NCBI GenBank assembly: GCA_025938035.1
Contig: JAICQE010000047.1
Location: 1-24,357, forward strand
Reading direction: 5' to 3'
From: Vicinamibacteria bacterium
GTDB taxonomy: Bacteria > Acidobacteriota > Vicinamibacteria > Vicinamibacterales > UBA2999
Length of the DNA stretch: 24,357 nt
The translations under genes and the position numbers were made by a program. Below are positions 6,994-15,011 of this stretch, one piece after another (within the stretch, counting starts at the first letter, position 1; each line of letters starts with the position of its first letter). The notes beneath the pieces are model-generated. The model was given only the letters and a program-made list of their open reading frames with translations. It was not told where the DNA came from and made no database searches.

Positions 6994-8208
6994 TCAGAAC
7001 CAGTAGAGCAGCTGCACCGCCAGCAGCTGCGACCTTGTCACACGGCCTCCATCGCGCCGGTTGAACTGCAGCGACGTCTTGGCGATGAGATTGCGCTGCA
7101 CGTAATAGCCGCCGCCCACTTCGAGACGGCTGAGGGGAGCTTCCCATTCGTCCACGGCTGTCGGCGTGGACACGCGATTGAAGCCCAGATGTTCGAACCG
7201 GGCTGCGCCGTACCAACCCGGGGCAAAGCTATAACGACCCTCGATCGCGGTGGCAGCCGCGCGAAGCGTCGCCGCCGCGCCGCTCGTCCCCAGAGGCATC
7301 GTCCATCGGCTGAACACCGTTTCCGCTCGCGCCACCCAGTGGTCGCGCGAATATTCCACATCGATTTCAGCTGCGCGCTGATCGTAGCCGTGCCCGGTCT
7401 CAGGCAACAGTGCGCGGACGCGTCGATCGAGGAATTCACCCTGGGCGATCGAGCCGCCAATCACCAGCCCCGTCGCGGGCGTCACGCTGGCCCGCGCCGC
7501 AATCTGCTTGCCCCGGTTATCGTCGGCAACCCGGGGGTTCGACGGGGTGCCGTTGGTGATCCCGACGGCCGCCTTCAGGATCTTCCAGCCCGTGGACACC
7601 TGTACGCCCGTGTCCCACGTAAACGCGCTGACGAGCGGCACCCCGCGATCCGGGTGCACATTGCCGACCGAATACTGCGACAACCAACCGCGGCCGCGCA
7701 TCGCCAGCAGTTCTTCCACACTTGCCGGCGTGCTGTCGGCGCGCAGCGAGGTCAGATACTGATAGGCGAGCGGAGAGCCGATGAGCGGGTTGTCGTGCCC
7801 GTATGTTCGCCGCGACGAGCTGCCGAAGGTTGGGGGAATGCGTCCGATCTGGACGTCGATCGCGCGGTCTGGAATCGGGCGGATTCGCGCATAGAGTCCA
7901 AACACGGTCACGTACTCGAAGTTCTCGGACCGCAGCTCGCCGAGAAACGACACTCGGTCGGACAGCCGCACGAGCGCGCTCAGCCCGGCACGAAACTGTC
8001 GAAGCGTCGTCTGTTCGTAATCGCTGTAGTTGAAGAAGCCCTCGTCCTCGGGCGCAGTCGCGACGGCGGCGTCGCCACCGATGACCACACGGCCGCCACC
8101 GAATATCAACGGTTCGGATGGGACGGTCTGCGCCTGGGCGCTGCCGGCGACGTGCAGCGCCGCGACAAACGCCGCCGCGCGGACGATGCGAGCGCAGGTG
8201 AAGCTCAT
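6994..8208 (-). CDS. Porin-like outer-membrane beta-barrel protein, family not recognised
   Basis: A 404-residue protein starting at ATG 8208, chosen because it gives a clean signal peptide (MSFTCARIVRAAAFVAAL...SAQAQ) and a 4-bp ATGA overlap with the upstream stop; an open frame continues further upstream but looks like non-coding sequence. The mature part is rich in alternating amphipathic strands and ends LLAVQLLYWF, a typical aromatic C-terminal barrel signal. The central stretch (RPIPDRAIDVQIGRIPPTFGSSSRRTYG) resembles porins seen with periplasmic redox proteins. A substrate cannot be assigned. Its position before the cupredoxin and the kinase suggests that solute entry and sensing are linked, which is inference. 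Confidence 0.78.
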   Translation of the reverse strand: MSFTCARIVRAAAFVAALHVAGSAQAQTVPSEPLIFGGGRVVIGGDAAVATAPEDEGFFNYSDYEQTTLRQFRAGLSALVRLSDRVSFLGELRSENFEYVTVFGLYARIRPIPDRAIDVQIGRIPPTFGSSSRRTYGHDNPLIGSPLAYQYLTSLRADSTPASVEELLAMRGRGWLSQYSVGNVHPDRGVPLVSAFTWDTGVQVSTGWKILKAAVGITNGTPSNPRVADDNRGKQIAARASVTPATGLVIGGSIAQGEFLDRRVRALLPETGHGYDQRAAEIDVEYSRDHWVARAETVFSRWTMPLGTSGAAATLRAAATAIEGRYSFAPGWYGAARFEHLGFNRVSTPTAVDEWEAPLSRLEVGGGYYVQRNLIAKTSLQFNRRDGGRVTRSQLLAVQLLYWF

Positions 8209-8657
8209 GGCATCTTGAGGATAAGCCTCATCGTACCCGGATGCAGCGTGGCGAGGTCGGCAGACGGGTAAGGGGAGACCAGCGTCCACGCTTCGACGAT
8301 GTGGCCGCGGTCCGTGCGGGCGCCCCGCGCCACGCGCGGCTGCCGGCTGCCGTACAAACCGGCGGCCAGCCACCGGTTGTACAAGCCGGCGGTTCCGAAC
8401 GCGTCCTGGGGCGATTCGTTCCGCGGCTGCCAGGCGCCCGGCGTCGCGACTGCCGCAGGATCCGCCGTTATCAGCGCCAGAACGTCCACCAGCGGCGCTT
8501 CCGTTACGGAAATCGAATACGACTTACGTTGATTTGCAGGTGCGATGAGTCGGACGTACTCCGGCGCATCCCGCCATGCGACGCGGTCGGCTCCGCCGAC
8601 CAGCGCGGGCACGGCACTGAGACTGGCGGCGACAAGGAGGCGGGGTATACTCTGCAC
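8205..8657 (-). CDS. Small exported protein of unknown function
   Basis: A 150-residue protein starting with GTG at 8657; an in-frame TAA lies three codons upstream. Residues 1-23 form a signal peptide (Arg at 6, then LLVAASLSAVPALVGG). I recognise no domain. The mature part contains a conserved-looking YVRLIAPANQRKSYSISVTEAPL block, a Trp/Asn-rich middle (AFGTAGLYNRWLAAGLYG) and a C-terminal PGTMRLILKMP. It is the first gene of the minus-strand cluster and overlaps the porin gene by 4 bp, so it probably works with the porin and cupredoxin. Its start codon is separated from the divergent ferredoxin start codon by a single base, so its promoter must lie inside the ferredoxin coding sequence. 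Confidence 0.7.
   Translation of the reverse strand: MQSIPRLLVAASLSAVPALVGGADRVAWRDAPEYVRLIAPANQRKSYSISVTEAPLVDVLALITADPAAVATPGAWQPRNESPQDAFGTAGLYNRWLAAGLYGSRQPRVARGARTDRGHIVEAWTLVSPYPSADLATLHPGTMRLILKMP
8646..8651 (+). promoter_or_regulatory. Candidate -10 element for leaderless ferredoxin transcript
   Basis: TATACT matches TATAAT at 5 of 6 positions and ends 7 nt before the TTG start at 8659. A transcription start 7-8 nt downstream would fall on or next to the TTG, giving a leaderless message. An AAGGAGG sequence at 8634-8640 is too far away (18 nt) to serve as a ribosome site and lies upstream of the -10 box. The whole element is embedded in the first codons of the divergent gene. Confidence 0.45.
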
Positions 8658-8658
8658 C

Positions 8659-8922
8659 TTGGCTTACATCATCTGTGAACCATGTGTTGGCACCAAGGAC
8701 ACCGCTTGTGTCGATGTGTGCCCTGTCGATTGCATTCACCCCAGGAAGGACGAGCCGCAATTCCCGTCGGCGGAGATGCTCTACATCCACCCCGACGAAT
8801 GCATTGATTGTGGCGCGTGCGTCCCGGCCTGCCCGGTGGAAGCGATTTTTGCTCTCGATGAGACGCCCGAAAAGTGGAAGAGCTTCATCGCGGTGAACGC
8901 CGACTTTTTCCAGAAGGCCTGA
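8659..8922 (+). CDS. 7Fe-type ferredoxin ([3Fe-4S][4Fe-4S])
   Basis: An 87-residue soluble ferredoxin. The cysteine pattern matches FdxA / Azotobacter ferredoxin I: C9-x7-C17-x3-C21-P and C48-x2-C51-x2-C54-x3-C58-P. By homology C9, C17 and C58 would hold a [3Fe-4S] cluster, and C21, C48, C51 and C54 a [4Fe-4S] cluster. The motif CVDVCPVDCIHP is diagnostic. It should be a low-potential cytoplasmic electron carrier; its partner is not evident here. The start is TTG at 8659, because the family begins almost exactly with (M)AY-I and the upstream open frame is the antisense of the divergent gene. The frame is open further upstream to 8545, but that extension does not look like ferredoxin. Confidence 0.92.
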   Translation: MAYIICEPCVGTKDTACVDVCPVDCIHPRKDEPQFPSAEMLYIHPDECIDCGACVPACPVEAIFALDETPEKWKSFIAVNADFFQKA

Positions 8923-10415
8923 ACCCCCTCCGCGCGGCGCTCATTGCTGCGCTCGTTCTGGCCGCGACGTTCGTGCTGCGCGCCGACACCGGCGCCGACG
9001 CGGAACTCCAGTACCAGGTCGCAACCCTGCTCTTCGAGCAATCGCGCTACCGCGAGGCGGCCGAGGCGTTCGATCGCGCCGCGGGGGCGGGCGACGCAGC
9101 GCTCGCCACACGCGCCCGCAAAGGCAAGGTACGCGCGGCGCTGCGGATTGCCGAGTTCGCCGCCGCCCGCGAGACCGCTGAATTGCTGTACGCGCGTCCG
9201 GATGTGGACGCCGAGGGCATCTCCTTGTACGGCGACGCGCTCTGGGCCTCGGGGCGGTTCGATGATGCGGACGCCGCGTACCAGCGCGCGTCGCAGCGGA
9301 CGCCGGAATCGCCGCGCGCCCTGTTCGGACGCGCGCGCTCGCTGGCGACGATCAGCAAACTCGACGAAGCGCTCGACATGGCCCTCGCCGCGTCGGCGGC
9401 CGCGCCGCGCGACGGAGAGATCCACGCGCTGCTGGGTGAGCTCTACGAGCGCATGTATCGCTACGACGATGCCGCCGCCGCGCTGCGCAGCTATATCAAC
9501 CTGCTGCCGAACAAGGATCGCAGCGACAAGGCGGCGTGGGCGCGCGCCCAGGTGGAATTCCTCGATTCGTTCAAGGGCCTCCGGCCGGTCGAGATCGATG
9601 CCGAGGATCGCGCTGTGCTGCACACGCTGCCGTTCCGCCTCGTCAACGACAAGGTGGTCGTTCGTGCGCGCATCAACGGCAGCAACGCCCAGGACTTCAT
9701 CCTCGATACCGGATCGGAGGAGACGATCATCTCGGCGGACTCGGCGCGGCGCCACCGCGTACGGCCGGTGACCTATACCCTCAGCGCCGGTGTCGGCGAG
9801 ATTGGTGTACGGGGCCTGCAGCTGGCGCGGATCCAGTCGCTGGACCTCGGCACGCTGCAGGTGCGGAACGTGCCGGTCCTCGTCAAGTCGCCAGCGCTTC
9901 GCGGCATGCCGCGGCCCGAAAGCGAAAGCTTCTCGCCGCTCGCGATCGGGTTGTCGATGACGATCGACTACGGACAGCGGCTGCTGACGATCGGCAGCAA
10001 GCTGCCGCCCTTCGAGGCTGATCACCGCCTGCCGATGCGCATTCACCGGCTGGCGATGGTGCGCGGTCTGCTCAACGATAGCCATCCGGCCTATTTCGTC
10101 GTCGACACGGGTGGTGAAGTCATCTCGATCAGCTCCGACATCGCGCAGCAGCTGCCGCCGTCGCAGTATCGGCGAATTCCGCTTCGCGTGTGGGGCACGT
10201 CCGGCTGGGATCGCGACGCCTTCCTGCTGCCCGGCGTCGATCTGGAGTTCGACCGCATCGAATACCGCAATCACCCCCTCGTCGTGCTGAACCTGCGCGC
10301 GCCGAGCCTGCTGCTCGGATTCCAGCTGGGCGGAATCGTCGGCCACAAGTTCCTGGCCCCGTACCGCGTCGCCATCGACCTGGTGCAGAGCGAACTGCGG
10401 CTGCAGAAGCAATAG
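8874..10415 (+). CDS. TPR protein with two retropepsin-like aspartyl protease lobes
   Basis: Up to 513 residues. A hydrophobic N-terminal segment (about 20-36) is a signal peptide or anchor. It is followed by tetratricopeptide-type helical repeats (about 44-220, e.g. EQSRYREAAEAFDRAAG, FDDADAAYQRA, LDEALDMALAA). The C-terminal half carries two DTG motifs, D278-T279-G280 (FILDTGSEETIIS) and D411-T412-G413 (YFVVDTGGEVISIS). Each is followed by hydrophobic-Gly stretches, so the protein resembles a bilobal pepsin-like or tandem retropepsin enzyme. It is probably a periplasmic peptidase; the substrate is unknown. Start choice: GTG 8874 overlaps ferredoxin by 49 bp. A CTG at 8919 would overlap the ferredoxin stop as CTGA and give a cleaner signal peptide. 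Confidence 0.85.
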   Translation: MEELHRGERRLFPEGLNPLRAALIAALVLAATFVLRADTGADAELQYQVATLLFEQSRYREAAEAFDRAAGAGDAALATRARKGKVRAALRIAEFAAARETAELLYARPDVDAEGISLYGDALWASGRFDDADAAYQRASQRTPESPRALFGRARSLATISKLDEALDMALAASAAAPRDGEIHALLGELYERMYRYDDAAAALRSYINLLPNKDRSDKAAWARAQVEFLDSFKGLRPVEIDAEDRAVLHTLPFRLVNDKVVVRARINGSNAQDFILDTGSEETIISADSARRHRVRPVTYTLSAGVGEIGVRGLQLARIQSLDLGTLQVRNVPVLVKSPALRGMPRPESESFSPLAIGLSMTIDYGQRLLTIGSKLPPFEADHRLPMRIHRLAMVRGLLNDSHPAYFVVDTGGEVISISSDIAQQLPPSQYRRIPLRVWGTSGWDRDAFLLPGVDLEFDRIEYRNHPLVVLNLRAPSLLLGFQLGGIVGHKFLAPYRVAIDLVQSELRLQKQ

Positions 10416-10443
10416 ACACTTCGACTTTCTAAGGAGCGCCGAC

Positions 10444-10956
10444 ATGCAGAAATTTGGACTTGGTGTGCTTGCCGCGCTGGTGCTGGGCGCCGCAGTGACC
10501 TACACAGCACAGAAGACCGACGACCAGGTGATGCGCGAAGTGCGCGATCGCGCGGAGATCGAGGATCTGATGTGGCGCTACACGCGTGCGCTGGATACGA
10601 CCGACGCGGCGGCGTACGCGGCGGTCTATACCCCGGACGGCCAGTTCGGCACCGGCGCGAATGCGACGAAGGGGACCGCCGCGCTGACGAAAATGGTCGC
10701 GGACCTGCGCGCGAGCCGGGTGGCCAACGAGGCAAAGGGCGTGCGGAATCCGCCGATGTATCACATGACCGCAAACCATGCGATCACCTTCATCGACAGG
10801 GATCGTGCGCGAGTCGACGCGTACTATCTGACCGCGTTCGGGCCGGCCGGGCCGGAGACGCCGCTGCGGGTTGCCGCCGTCGGACGCAGCGTTGACGAGC
10901 TCGTGCGCGTCAACGGCAGGTGGTTAATCAGGACGAGAAACGTCGCGCCGCAGTAA
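10444..10956 (+). CDS. Exported SnoaL-like (NTF2-fold) protein
   Basis: A 170-residue protein. An uncleaved anchor or signal peptide (residues 5-22, GLGVLAALVLGAAVTYTAQ) precedes an NTF2-like cone fold: VRDRAEIEDLMWRYTRALDTTD, YTPDGQF, HMTANHAITFID and DELVRVNGRWLIRTRNV. This matches SnoaL-like/SnoaL_4 domains, which include polyketide cyclases and dehydratases as well as proteins of unknown activity. No function can be fixed. AAGGAG at 10431-10436 is a good Shine-Dalgarno for the ATG at 10444. It follows the protease gene by 28 bp and may be cotranscribed. The stop codon directly abuts the palindromic element at 10957. Confidence 0.85.
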   Translation: MQKFGLGVLAALVLGAAVTYTAQKTDDQVMREVRDRAEIEDLMWRYTRALDTTDAAAYAAVYTPDGQFGTGANATKGTAALTKMVADLRASRVANEAKGVRNPPMYHMTANHAITFIDRDRARVDAYYLTAFGPAGPETPLRVAAVGRSVDELVRVNGRWLIRTRNVAPQ

Positions 10957-11041
10957 ACACGAAGCGCGCGAAGAGATCGAGGACCGCGAAGTAGGGGATC
11001 ACAGCCTCTTCGTGCCCTTCGATCTCTTCGTGCCTTCGTGT
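10957..11041. terminator. Long imperfect palindrome filling a convergent intergenic gap
   Basis: This 85-bp element occupies the whole space between the stop codons at 10956 and 11043. The outer arms are ACACGAAG (10957-10964) and CTTCGTGT (11034-11041). Inside them is a 12-bp arm CGAAGAGATCGA paired with TCGATCTCTTCG, and inside that CGAAG paired with CTTCG. RNA from either strand would form a long stem, so a bidirectional terminator is likely. The CACGAAG word links it to the element at 1276-1430. Confidence 0.75.
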
Positions 11042-11042
11042 G

Positions 11043-14000
11043 TCAGAAGTCGTAGCCGATCCACAGCGAGAACTTCGGCTTCCGGAAGGCGCTGCTGCCG
11101 CCGAACGCCGCGAAGCGGAGATCCTCCCAGTCCTTGTTCAGCAGCGTCTTCCACGACCAGTCGAAGTGCACCGGGAACCCGAGCGCGAATGTCTCGAGGC
11201 CGATGCCGTAGGACGCCCGCGCGTCCACCAGCCGCAGTCCGTTGATCACCGTCGGTTCACCGAGGATCGGCGTCTGCTGAAACGCGTTGAGCGTCGAATA
11301 GCCGACGATGGGCGTGTAGGTCTCCGCCGACGTCGATGCCCACTTGAACGGCTCGCCCGGACGCGCCGGGTCGGTCGTCTCGCCGAAGCCGGCCCCGCCC
11401 ATGTTGGCAAAGAGCACGCCGCGGATGCCGCCGAGAACGCCGATCGGCGTCAGCATCGCTTCGATGAACGGGAAGCGCAGCTCCGCGTTCAGATAGCCGG
11501 CGCGATCACCGATGAACTCCAGGTATTCGTAGCCGTGCATTTCGGAATTGCCGCCGAAGTACATGAAATCCGGCGCGTCGCCCCAGCTCCGGAAGCCGCG
11601 GGCGCGGAGCGCCAGCAGCCCGCTGCTGCCCATGCGCAGGTAGTAGCGGACGTCGGCGTCGATCGTCTGCCGCGACAGCGTGCTGTCGCCGAGCTTCGGA
11701 GCGAACTCATACCCGATGCGCATCGTCCGGCCGGCCAGCGGCCCGAATTCGCGGAAGACGGTCGTCTCTTCGATGAAGTTGACGCCGAGCGGGAGGAAGT
11801 TGCCGCTGCGGAACAGCCGGCGGCCGAACTGATCCTCCTGGAACTGATCGGACGCTTCGGCGAGGCTCGGGTCGTTGAAATCCTCCTGGTACTGCATGAA
11901 CCCGCCGAAGAGCTCGGCGCGGCGGTAGCGATTGAACGGCCAGATGCCGAAGATCGTCCCGCCGCGGACCGTGCGCGTCGCCAGCGCCAGGTCGCGATCG
12001 ACGATGAAGGAGCCGTCGTAGAGGATGTTCTCGAGATTGCCGTAGAAGAACGAGGTCTGCGAGAACGCCTGCAGCGCGTAGTTGAAGCGGTGCGCCAGGT
12101 TCAGGTACGAGAACGAGAGCGTGCGGTACTGCGAGATCGACGCCGCATAGAGGCTGAACTGCTGATCGCCGAGCACGTCGCTGAACGTCACCGAGGACCC
12201 GCCGAAGATGTCGCCGCCGCTGGTGACGCCGACGTTGACGGGCGGCCGGCCGTCGAGGAACAGCTTCTCGAACGTGCCCTTCTTCTTCTTGTTGTCGGCA
12301 ATCAGGGTGTGGCTGAGCGGCGCCTGGAACGGGATGATCGCGCCCGGCTCTCCGAAGTCGGCCGATGCCGCCTTGATGATCGGCTCCCGCCGTTCGAGCA
12401 TGTGCAGCTCGTAATTGGCCTTGTAGTAGCTGACGAACCCGATCCGGGTCTGCTCGTTGCCGTCGTTCACGACGACCGCATACAGGTTGCCGCCCACCGC
12501 GTCGGTGTACTGACGCAGCTCGCCGGTCTTCAATCCCAGAGTCCAGATGTTGTAGACGTCGCCGTTGCGGGCGACATCCGGTTCGATCGGCTTCGTCGGG
12601 TCGGTCGCCGTCGAGGCGAACACGAGCGTGTCGGCGTCCATGAACTTGGCGGTGCCGTCGTCGTGCGTGCCGAAGGTGAGCTGCGTCTTGCGCCCGGTGT
12701 CCAGATCGAGCCGGAACAGCTTTTCGTTCTGGCTGACGCGCGCGAGGTAGACGAGCGACTTCCCGTCCGGCGACCAGGTCGGCGCGGAGTCGGCGAACTC
12801 GTCCTTCGTCACGTTGATCACTTCCTTGGTGACGAGATCGACGATGAAGATGTCGCCGGTTCCGCCCTGCTGCGCCGCAAAGGCGACGCGCCGTCCGTCG
12901 GGCGAGAAATCCGGCGATTCCGGATCGTCGACCATGCGCATCTCGATGCGCTCCACGATCCTGTCGTTGATGACGTCCTGCACGATCAACGTCCGCGACT
13001 TCTCGGCCCGCACGAAATATGCGAGGTTGTTGCCGGACCATGACATCCACGGCACGGTGACCCAGCGGCCGCCCGGGGTGACCAGGTATTCGAAGCCGCG
13101 GTCGGAATCGAAGCCGCTGGTCAGGTTCTTGAAAAACTTCCCGTCCTTCGCCGACACGAGGATGATGTCCATCTCGCGATCGGAGCTGTTGCCGCTGGCG
13201 ACCGCGAACAGCTCCCCGGCCGGCGACGGCTCGATGGAGTAGGCGCCCCTGAAGCGCGTGCGTTCGGGATCCGGCGCGAGATTGCGGCCGTAGTCGGCGG
13301 GGCGCTCCTTGTCACGGAACCCCTTGAACCGATCCTTCAGGTACTTGTCGAACTGCTGATCGAATTCGTCGGCGCTGATCTGGAACGTCTCCTGGTACGC
13401 TTCCTCGCCGCCGCCGATGACCGCCTTGCGCAGATTGAAGAGGTACTGCCGGATGCCTTCCTTGCCCCACCGCCCCTCGATGAACTCGAACACCGCGTGA
13501 CCCATGTTGTAGACGCAGCGACCGCCCGCCTCGCAGTTGCCTTCCGTCTTGGTCATCTTCGGAATGATGTCGGCGATGGCGGCGTCGCGAATGGACATCA
13601 GGTCCTGCGCACTCCACCGGCCGGTCAGGTAGTCCGACAGTCCTTCGTTGACCCACAGCGGCACGGCGCGGCGGACCAGCGAAGTCGGGATCATGTCGTA
13701 TTCGAACTGATGCGTCAGCTCGTGCACGATCAGGCGGTAGAGCAGGTCGTGCGGTTCGTCCATCGGCATGACGATCCGCTGGCGCACGGGTTCGGCGAAC
13801 GCGCCGACGCCCTCCTGGGCGGCGCCGGGAACGACGTTCTGCTGCTGGAATTCGCTGCTGGTCTGGAAGAGGATCAGTGGAACCTTGTGGGCGAGGTCGT
13901 ACTTCAGCTCGGAGCTGACATGCTGGTATGCACTTTCGGCATACGAGGTCATCCGCTCGAGGTGCGGCTCGATTTCGGGGTAGTAGTAGATGACGAAGTG

Positions 14001-14156
14001 ATCCGTTTCGTACGTCCACCACTCGAACCGGTCGTAGCGAACCTGATTCTTCCCGTGATACGGGATATACGCGGTCTGCGCGGCGACCGTTGTGGCCAGC
14101 GTGAGGACCGCCAGGGCTGCAGCGGTGGGAAGGCCGAGCCGCCTGCGGATGGTCAT
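11043..14156 (-). CDS. Metallopeptidase (MA-like) / beta-propeller / BamA-like outer-membrane fusion
   Basis: A 1037-residue exported protein. The start at ATG 14156 is supported by GAGGAGA six nt upstream and a signal peptide ending VAAQ (residue 27). Part 1 (about 30-290) is a peptidase MA-like gluzincin domain with zinc motif H145-E-L-T-H149 and downstream acidic ligand E171 in WVNEGLSDY. Part 2 (about 300-600) has TolB/PD40-type propeller repeats such as SPDFSPDGRRVAFAA, SAPTWSPDGKSLVYLAR and DIFIVDLVTKE. Part 3 (about 650-1037) is a beta-barrel ending SLWIGYDF. It resembles the surface-antigen/BamA C-terminus, with a recognisable GIRGVLFANMGGAGF motif. The protein is likely an outer-membrane surface peptidase. 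It is convergent with the SnoaL-like gene and divergent from the sigma factor. Confidence 0.88.
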   Translation of the reverse strand: MTIRRRLGLPTAAALAVLTLATTVAAQTAYIPYHGKNQVRYDRFEWWTYETDHFVIYYYPEIEPHLERMTSYAESAYQHVSSELKYDLAHKVPLILFQTSSEFQQQNVVPGAAQEGVGAFAEPVRQRIVMPMDEPHDLLYRLIVHELTHQFEYDMIPTSLVRRAVPLWVNEGLSDYLTGRWSAQDLMSIRDAAIADIIPKMTKTEGNCEAGGRCVYNMGHAVFEFIEGRWGKEGIRQYLFNLRKAVIGGGEEAYQETFQISADEFDQQFDKYLKDRFKGFRDKERPADYGRNLAPDPERTRFRGAYSIEPSPAGELFAVASGNSSDREMDIILVSAKDGKFFKNLTSGFDSDRGFEYLVTPGGRWVTVPWMSWSGNNLAYFVRAEKSRTLIVQDVINDRIVERIEMRMVDDPESPDFSPDGRRVAFAAQQGGTGDIFIVDLVTKEVINVTKDEFADSAPTWSPDGKSLVYLARVSQNEKLFRLDLDTGRKTQLTFGTHDDGTAKFMDADTLVFASTATDPTKPIEPDVARNGDVYNIWTLGLKTGELRQYTDAVGGNLYAVVVNDGNEQTRIGFVSYYKANYELHMLERREPIIKAASADFGEPGAIIPFQAPLSHTLIADNKKKKGTFEKLFLDGRPPVNVGVTSGGDIFGGSSVTFSDVLGDQQFSLYAASISQYRTLSFSYLNLAHRFNYALQAFSQTSFFYGNLENILYDGSFIVDRDLALATRTVRGGTIFGIWPFNRYRRAELFGGFMQYQEDFNDPSLAEASDQFQEDQFGRRLFRSGNFLPLGVNFIEETTVFREFGPLAGRTMRIGYEFAPKLGDSTLSRQTIDADVRYYLRMGSSGLLALRARGFRSWGDAPDFMYFGGNSEMHGYEYLEFIGDRAGYLNAELRFPFIEAMLTPIGVLGGIRGVLFANMGGAGFGETTDPARPGEPFKWASTSAETYTPIVGYSTLNAFQQTPILGEPTVINGLRLVDARASYGIGLETFALGFPVHFDWSWKTLLNKDWEDLRFAAFGGSSAFRKPKFSLWIGYDF

Positions 14157-14366
14157 GATCTCTCCTCGAGAATCAGGCGAGTGAAGGAGTACGACAAGAG
14201 TCGCGATCTTACTGCTGACACTTTGACGCCCGCAATGAGCGCATCGGGCGGCCGGGAGCAAAGGACGTACCGATGAGGTCAGCGCCCGTTGCAACGGTTT
14301 TACACGTCGGCGGATGTCCACCGGTCCGCTTTTGGTGTCGCGTCGATGCCGCGCCGGGTGACACCG

Positions 14367-14392
14367 GGAATAGCGGAGGGGGCAGCCGGGTT
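14367..14392 (+). promoter_or_regulatory. Candidate ECF promoter GGAAT-N18-GTT (sigma autoregulation)
   Basis: GGAAT at 14367-14371 and GTT at 14390-14392 are separated by exactly 18 nt. This is the spacing and sequence described for SigR/RpoE-type ECF promoters (GGAAT-N18-GTT). It sits 13 nt before the sigma factor start, as expected for autoregulation. An inverted repeat GGTGTC (14334-14339) / GACACC (14360-14365) lies immediately upstream. The remainder of the 249-bp gap 14157-14405 contains the Shine-Dalgarno of the divergent gene (about 14163-14169) and nothing else recognised. Confidence 0.55.
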
Positions 14393-14405
14393 ATGAGAAT
14401 GGGCG

Positions 14406-15011
14406 ATGGCTCGCGGCCGTGAGGGTGATCCCCGCTCTGCGGACCGACACGGCGAGGCAAGCCGAGATACCGTTGCGGCCCGTGCGCTGGAGTTCCTGGA
14501 ACCGCTCTACGCCACGGCTCTGCGGCTGACGCGGAACGCCGCCGACGCCGAGGATCTGGTACAGGACACGTTCGTGAAGGCACTGCGGTTTTCGGACCGC
14601 TTCACGCCAGGAACGAACCTGAAAGCGTGGCTCTACACGATCCTGCTGAACACGTGGCGGAACCGCCGCCGCGACGCGGCGCGGGAGGCGGTGGATATCG
14701 ACAGTCCGCGGGTCGAAGAAGCGGCGTCCGGCGGCGAGGGGCCGGCCGCACTCGACACCCCGGAGCAGATTCTGCTGCGCGCCACGGTGCGCGATGATCT
14801 GCAGGCCGCGCTCGATACGCTGCCTGAGGCATTTCGCGAGGCGGTGTGGCTGCGCGATGTGGAAGAGTTCACCTATGCGGAGATTGCCGAGATGGTCGGC
14901 ATACCGATTGGAACGGTCATGTCCAGGATTTCACGAGGCCGCCGCCTCCTGTACGAACGGCTCAGCCTGTCGCGGGGCCAGGCCGACGCCGAGGGGCGTC
15001 TTACACGATGA
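14406..15011 (+). CDS. ECF-type RNA polymerase sigma factor (RpoE/SigR-like)
   Basis: A 201-residue group 4 sigma factor. Region 2 (about 28-90) includes [23 protein letters not shown] and the -10-recognition segment [19 protein letters not shown]. Region 4 (about 135-190) includes [22 protein letters not shown] and the helix-turn-helix [28 protein letters not shown]. The linker is acidic and low in conservation. The first 25 residues are hydrophilic and non-conserved, so a slightly later start is possible, but no other ATG is available. The stop overlaps the next gene start, which encodes a zinc-motif anti-sigma, the usual regulator pairing. The upstream GGAAT-N18-GTT suggests autoregulation; a thiol-redox trigger is possible but unproven. 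Confidence 0.95.
   Translation: MARGREGDPRSADRHGEASRDTVAARALEFLEPLYATALRLTRNAADAEDLVQDTFVKALRFSDRFTPGTNLKAWLYTILLNTWRNRRRDAAREAVDIDSPRVEEAASGGEGPAALDTPEQILLRATVRDDLQAALDTLPEAFREAVWLRDVEEFTYAEIAEMVGIPIGTVMSRISRGRRLLYERLSLSRGQADAEGRLTR

Noticed and set aside
8209..8373. N-terminal extension of the porin-like protein to an upstream start at 8373
   Set aside because: The extension is Arg/Pro-rich out-of-frame reading of the upstream gene. Starting at 8208 gives a perfect signal peptide and an ATGA overlap.
8634..8640. AAGGAGG as a Shine-Dalgarno for ferredoxin
   Set aside because: It is 18 nt from the TTG start, too far for normal initiation, and lies upstream of the candidate -10 box.
11040..13043. 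A 667-codon plus-strand open frame opposite the metallopeptidase-barrel gene
   Set aside because: Its composition (RR, EH, AEE runs) mirrors the antisense of a beta-rich gene, and the opposite strand has a zinc motif, propeller repeats, a signal peptide and a Shine-Dalgarno.
14157..14321. N-terminal extension of the metallopeptidase-barrel protein to 14321
   Set aside because: The signal peptide and GAGGAGA ribosome site both point to ATG 14156, and the extension is basic and low-complexity.
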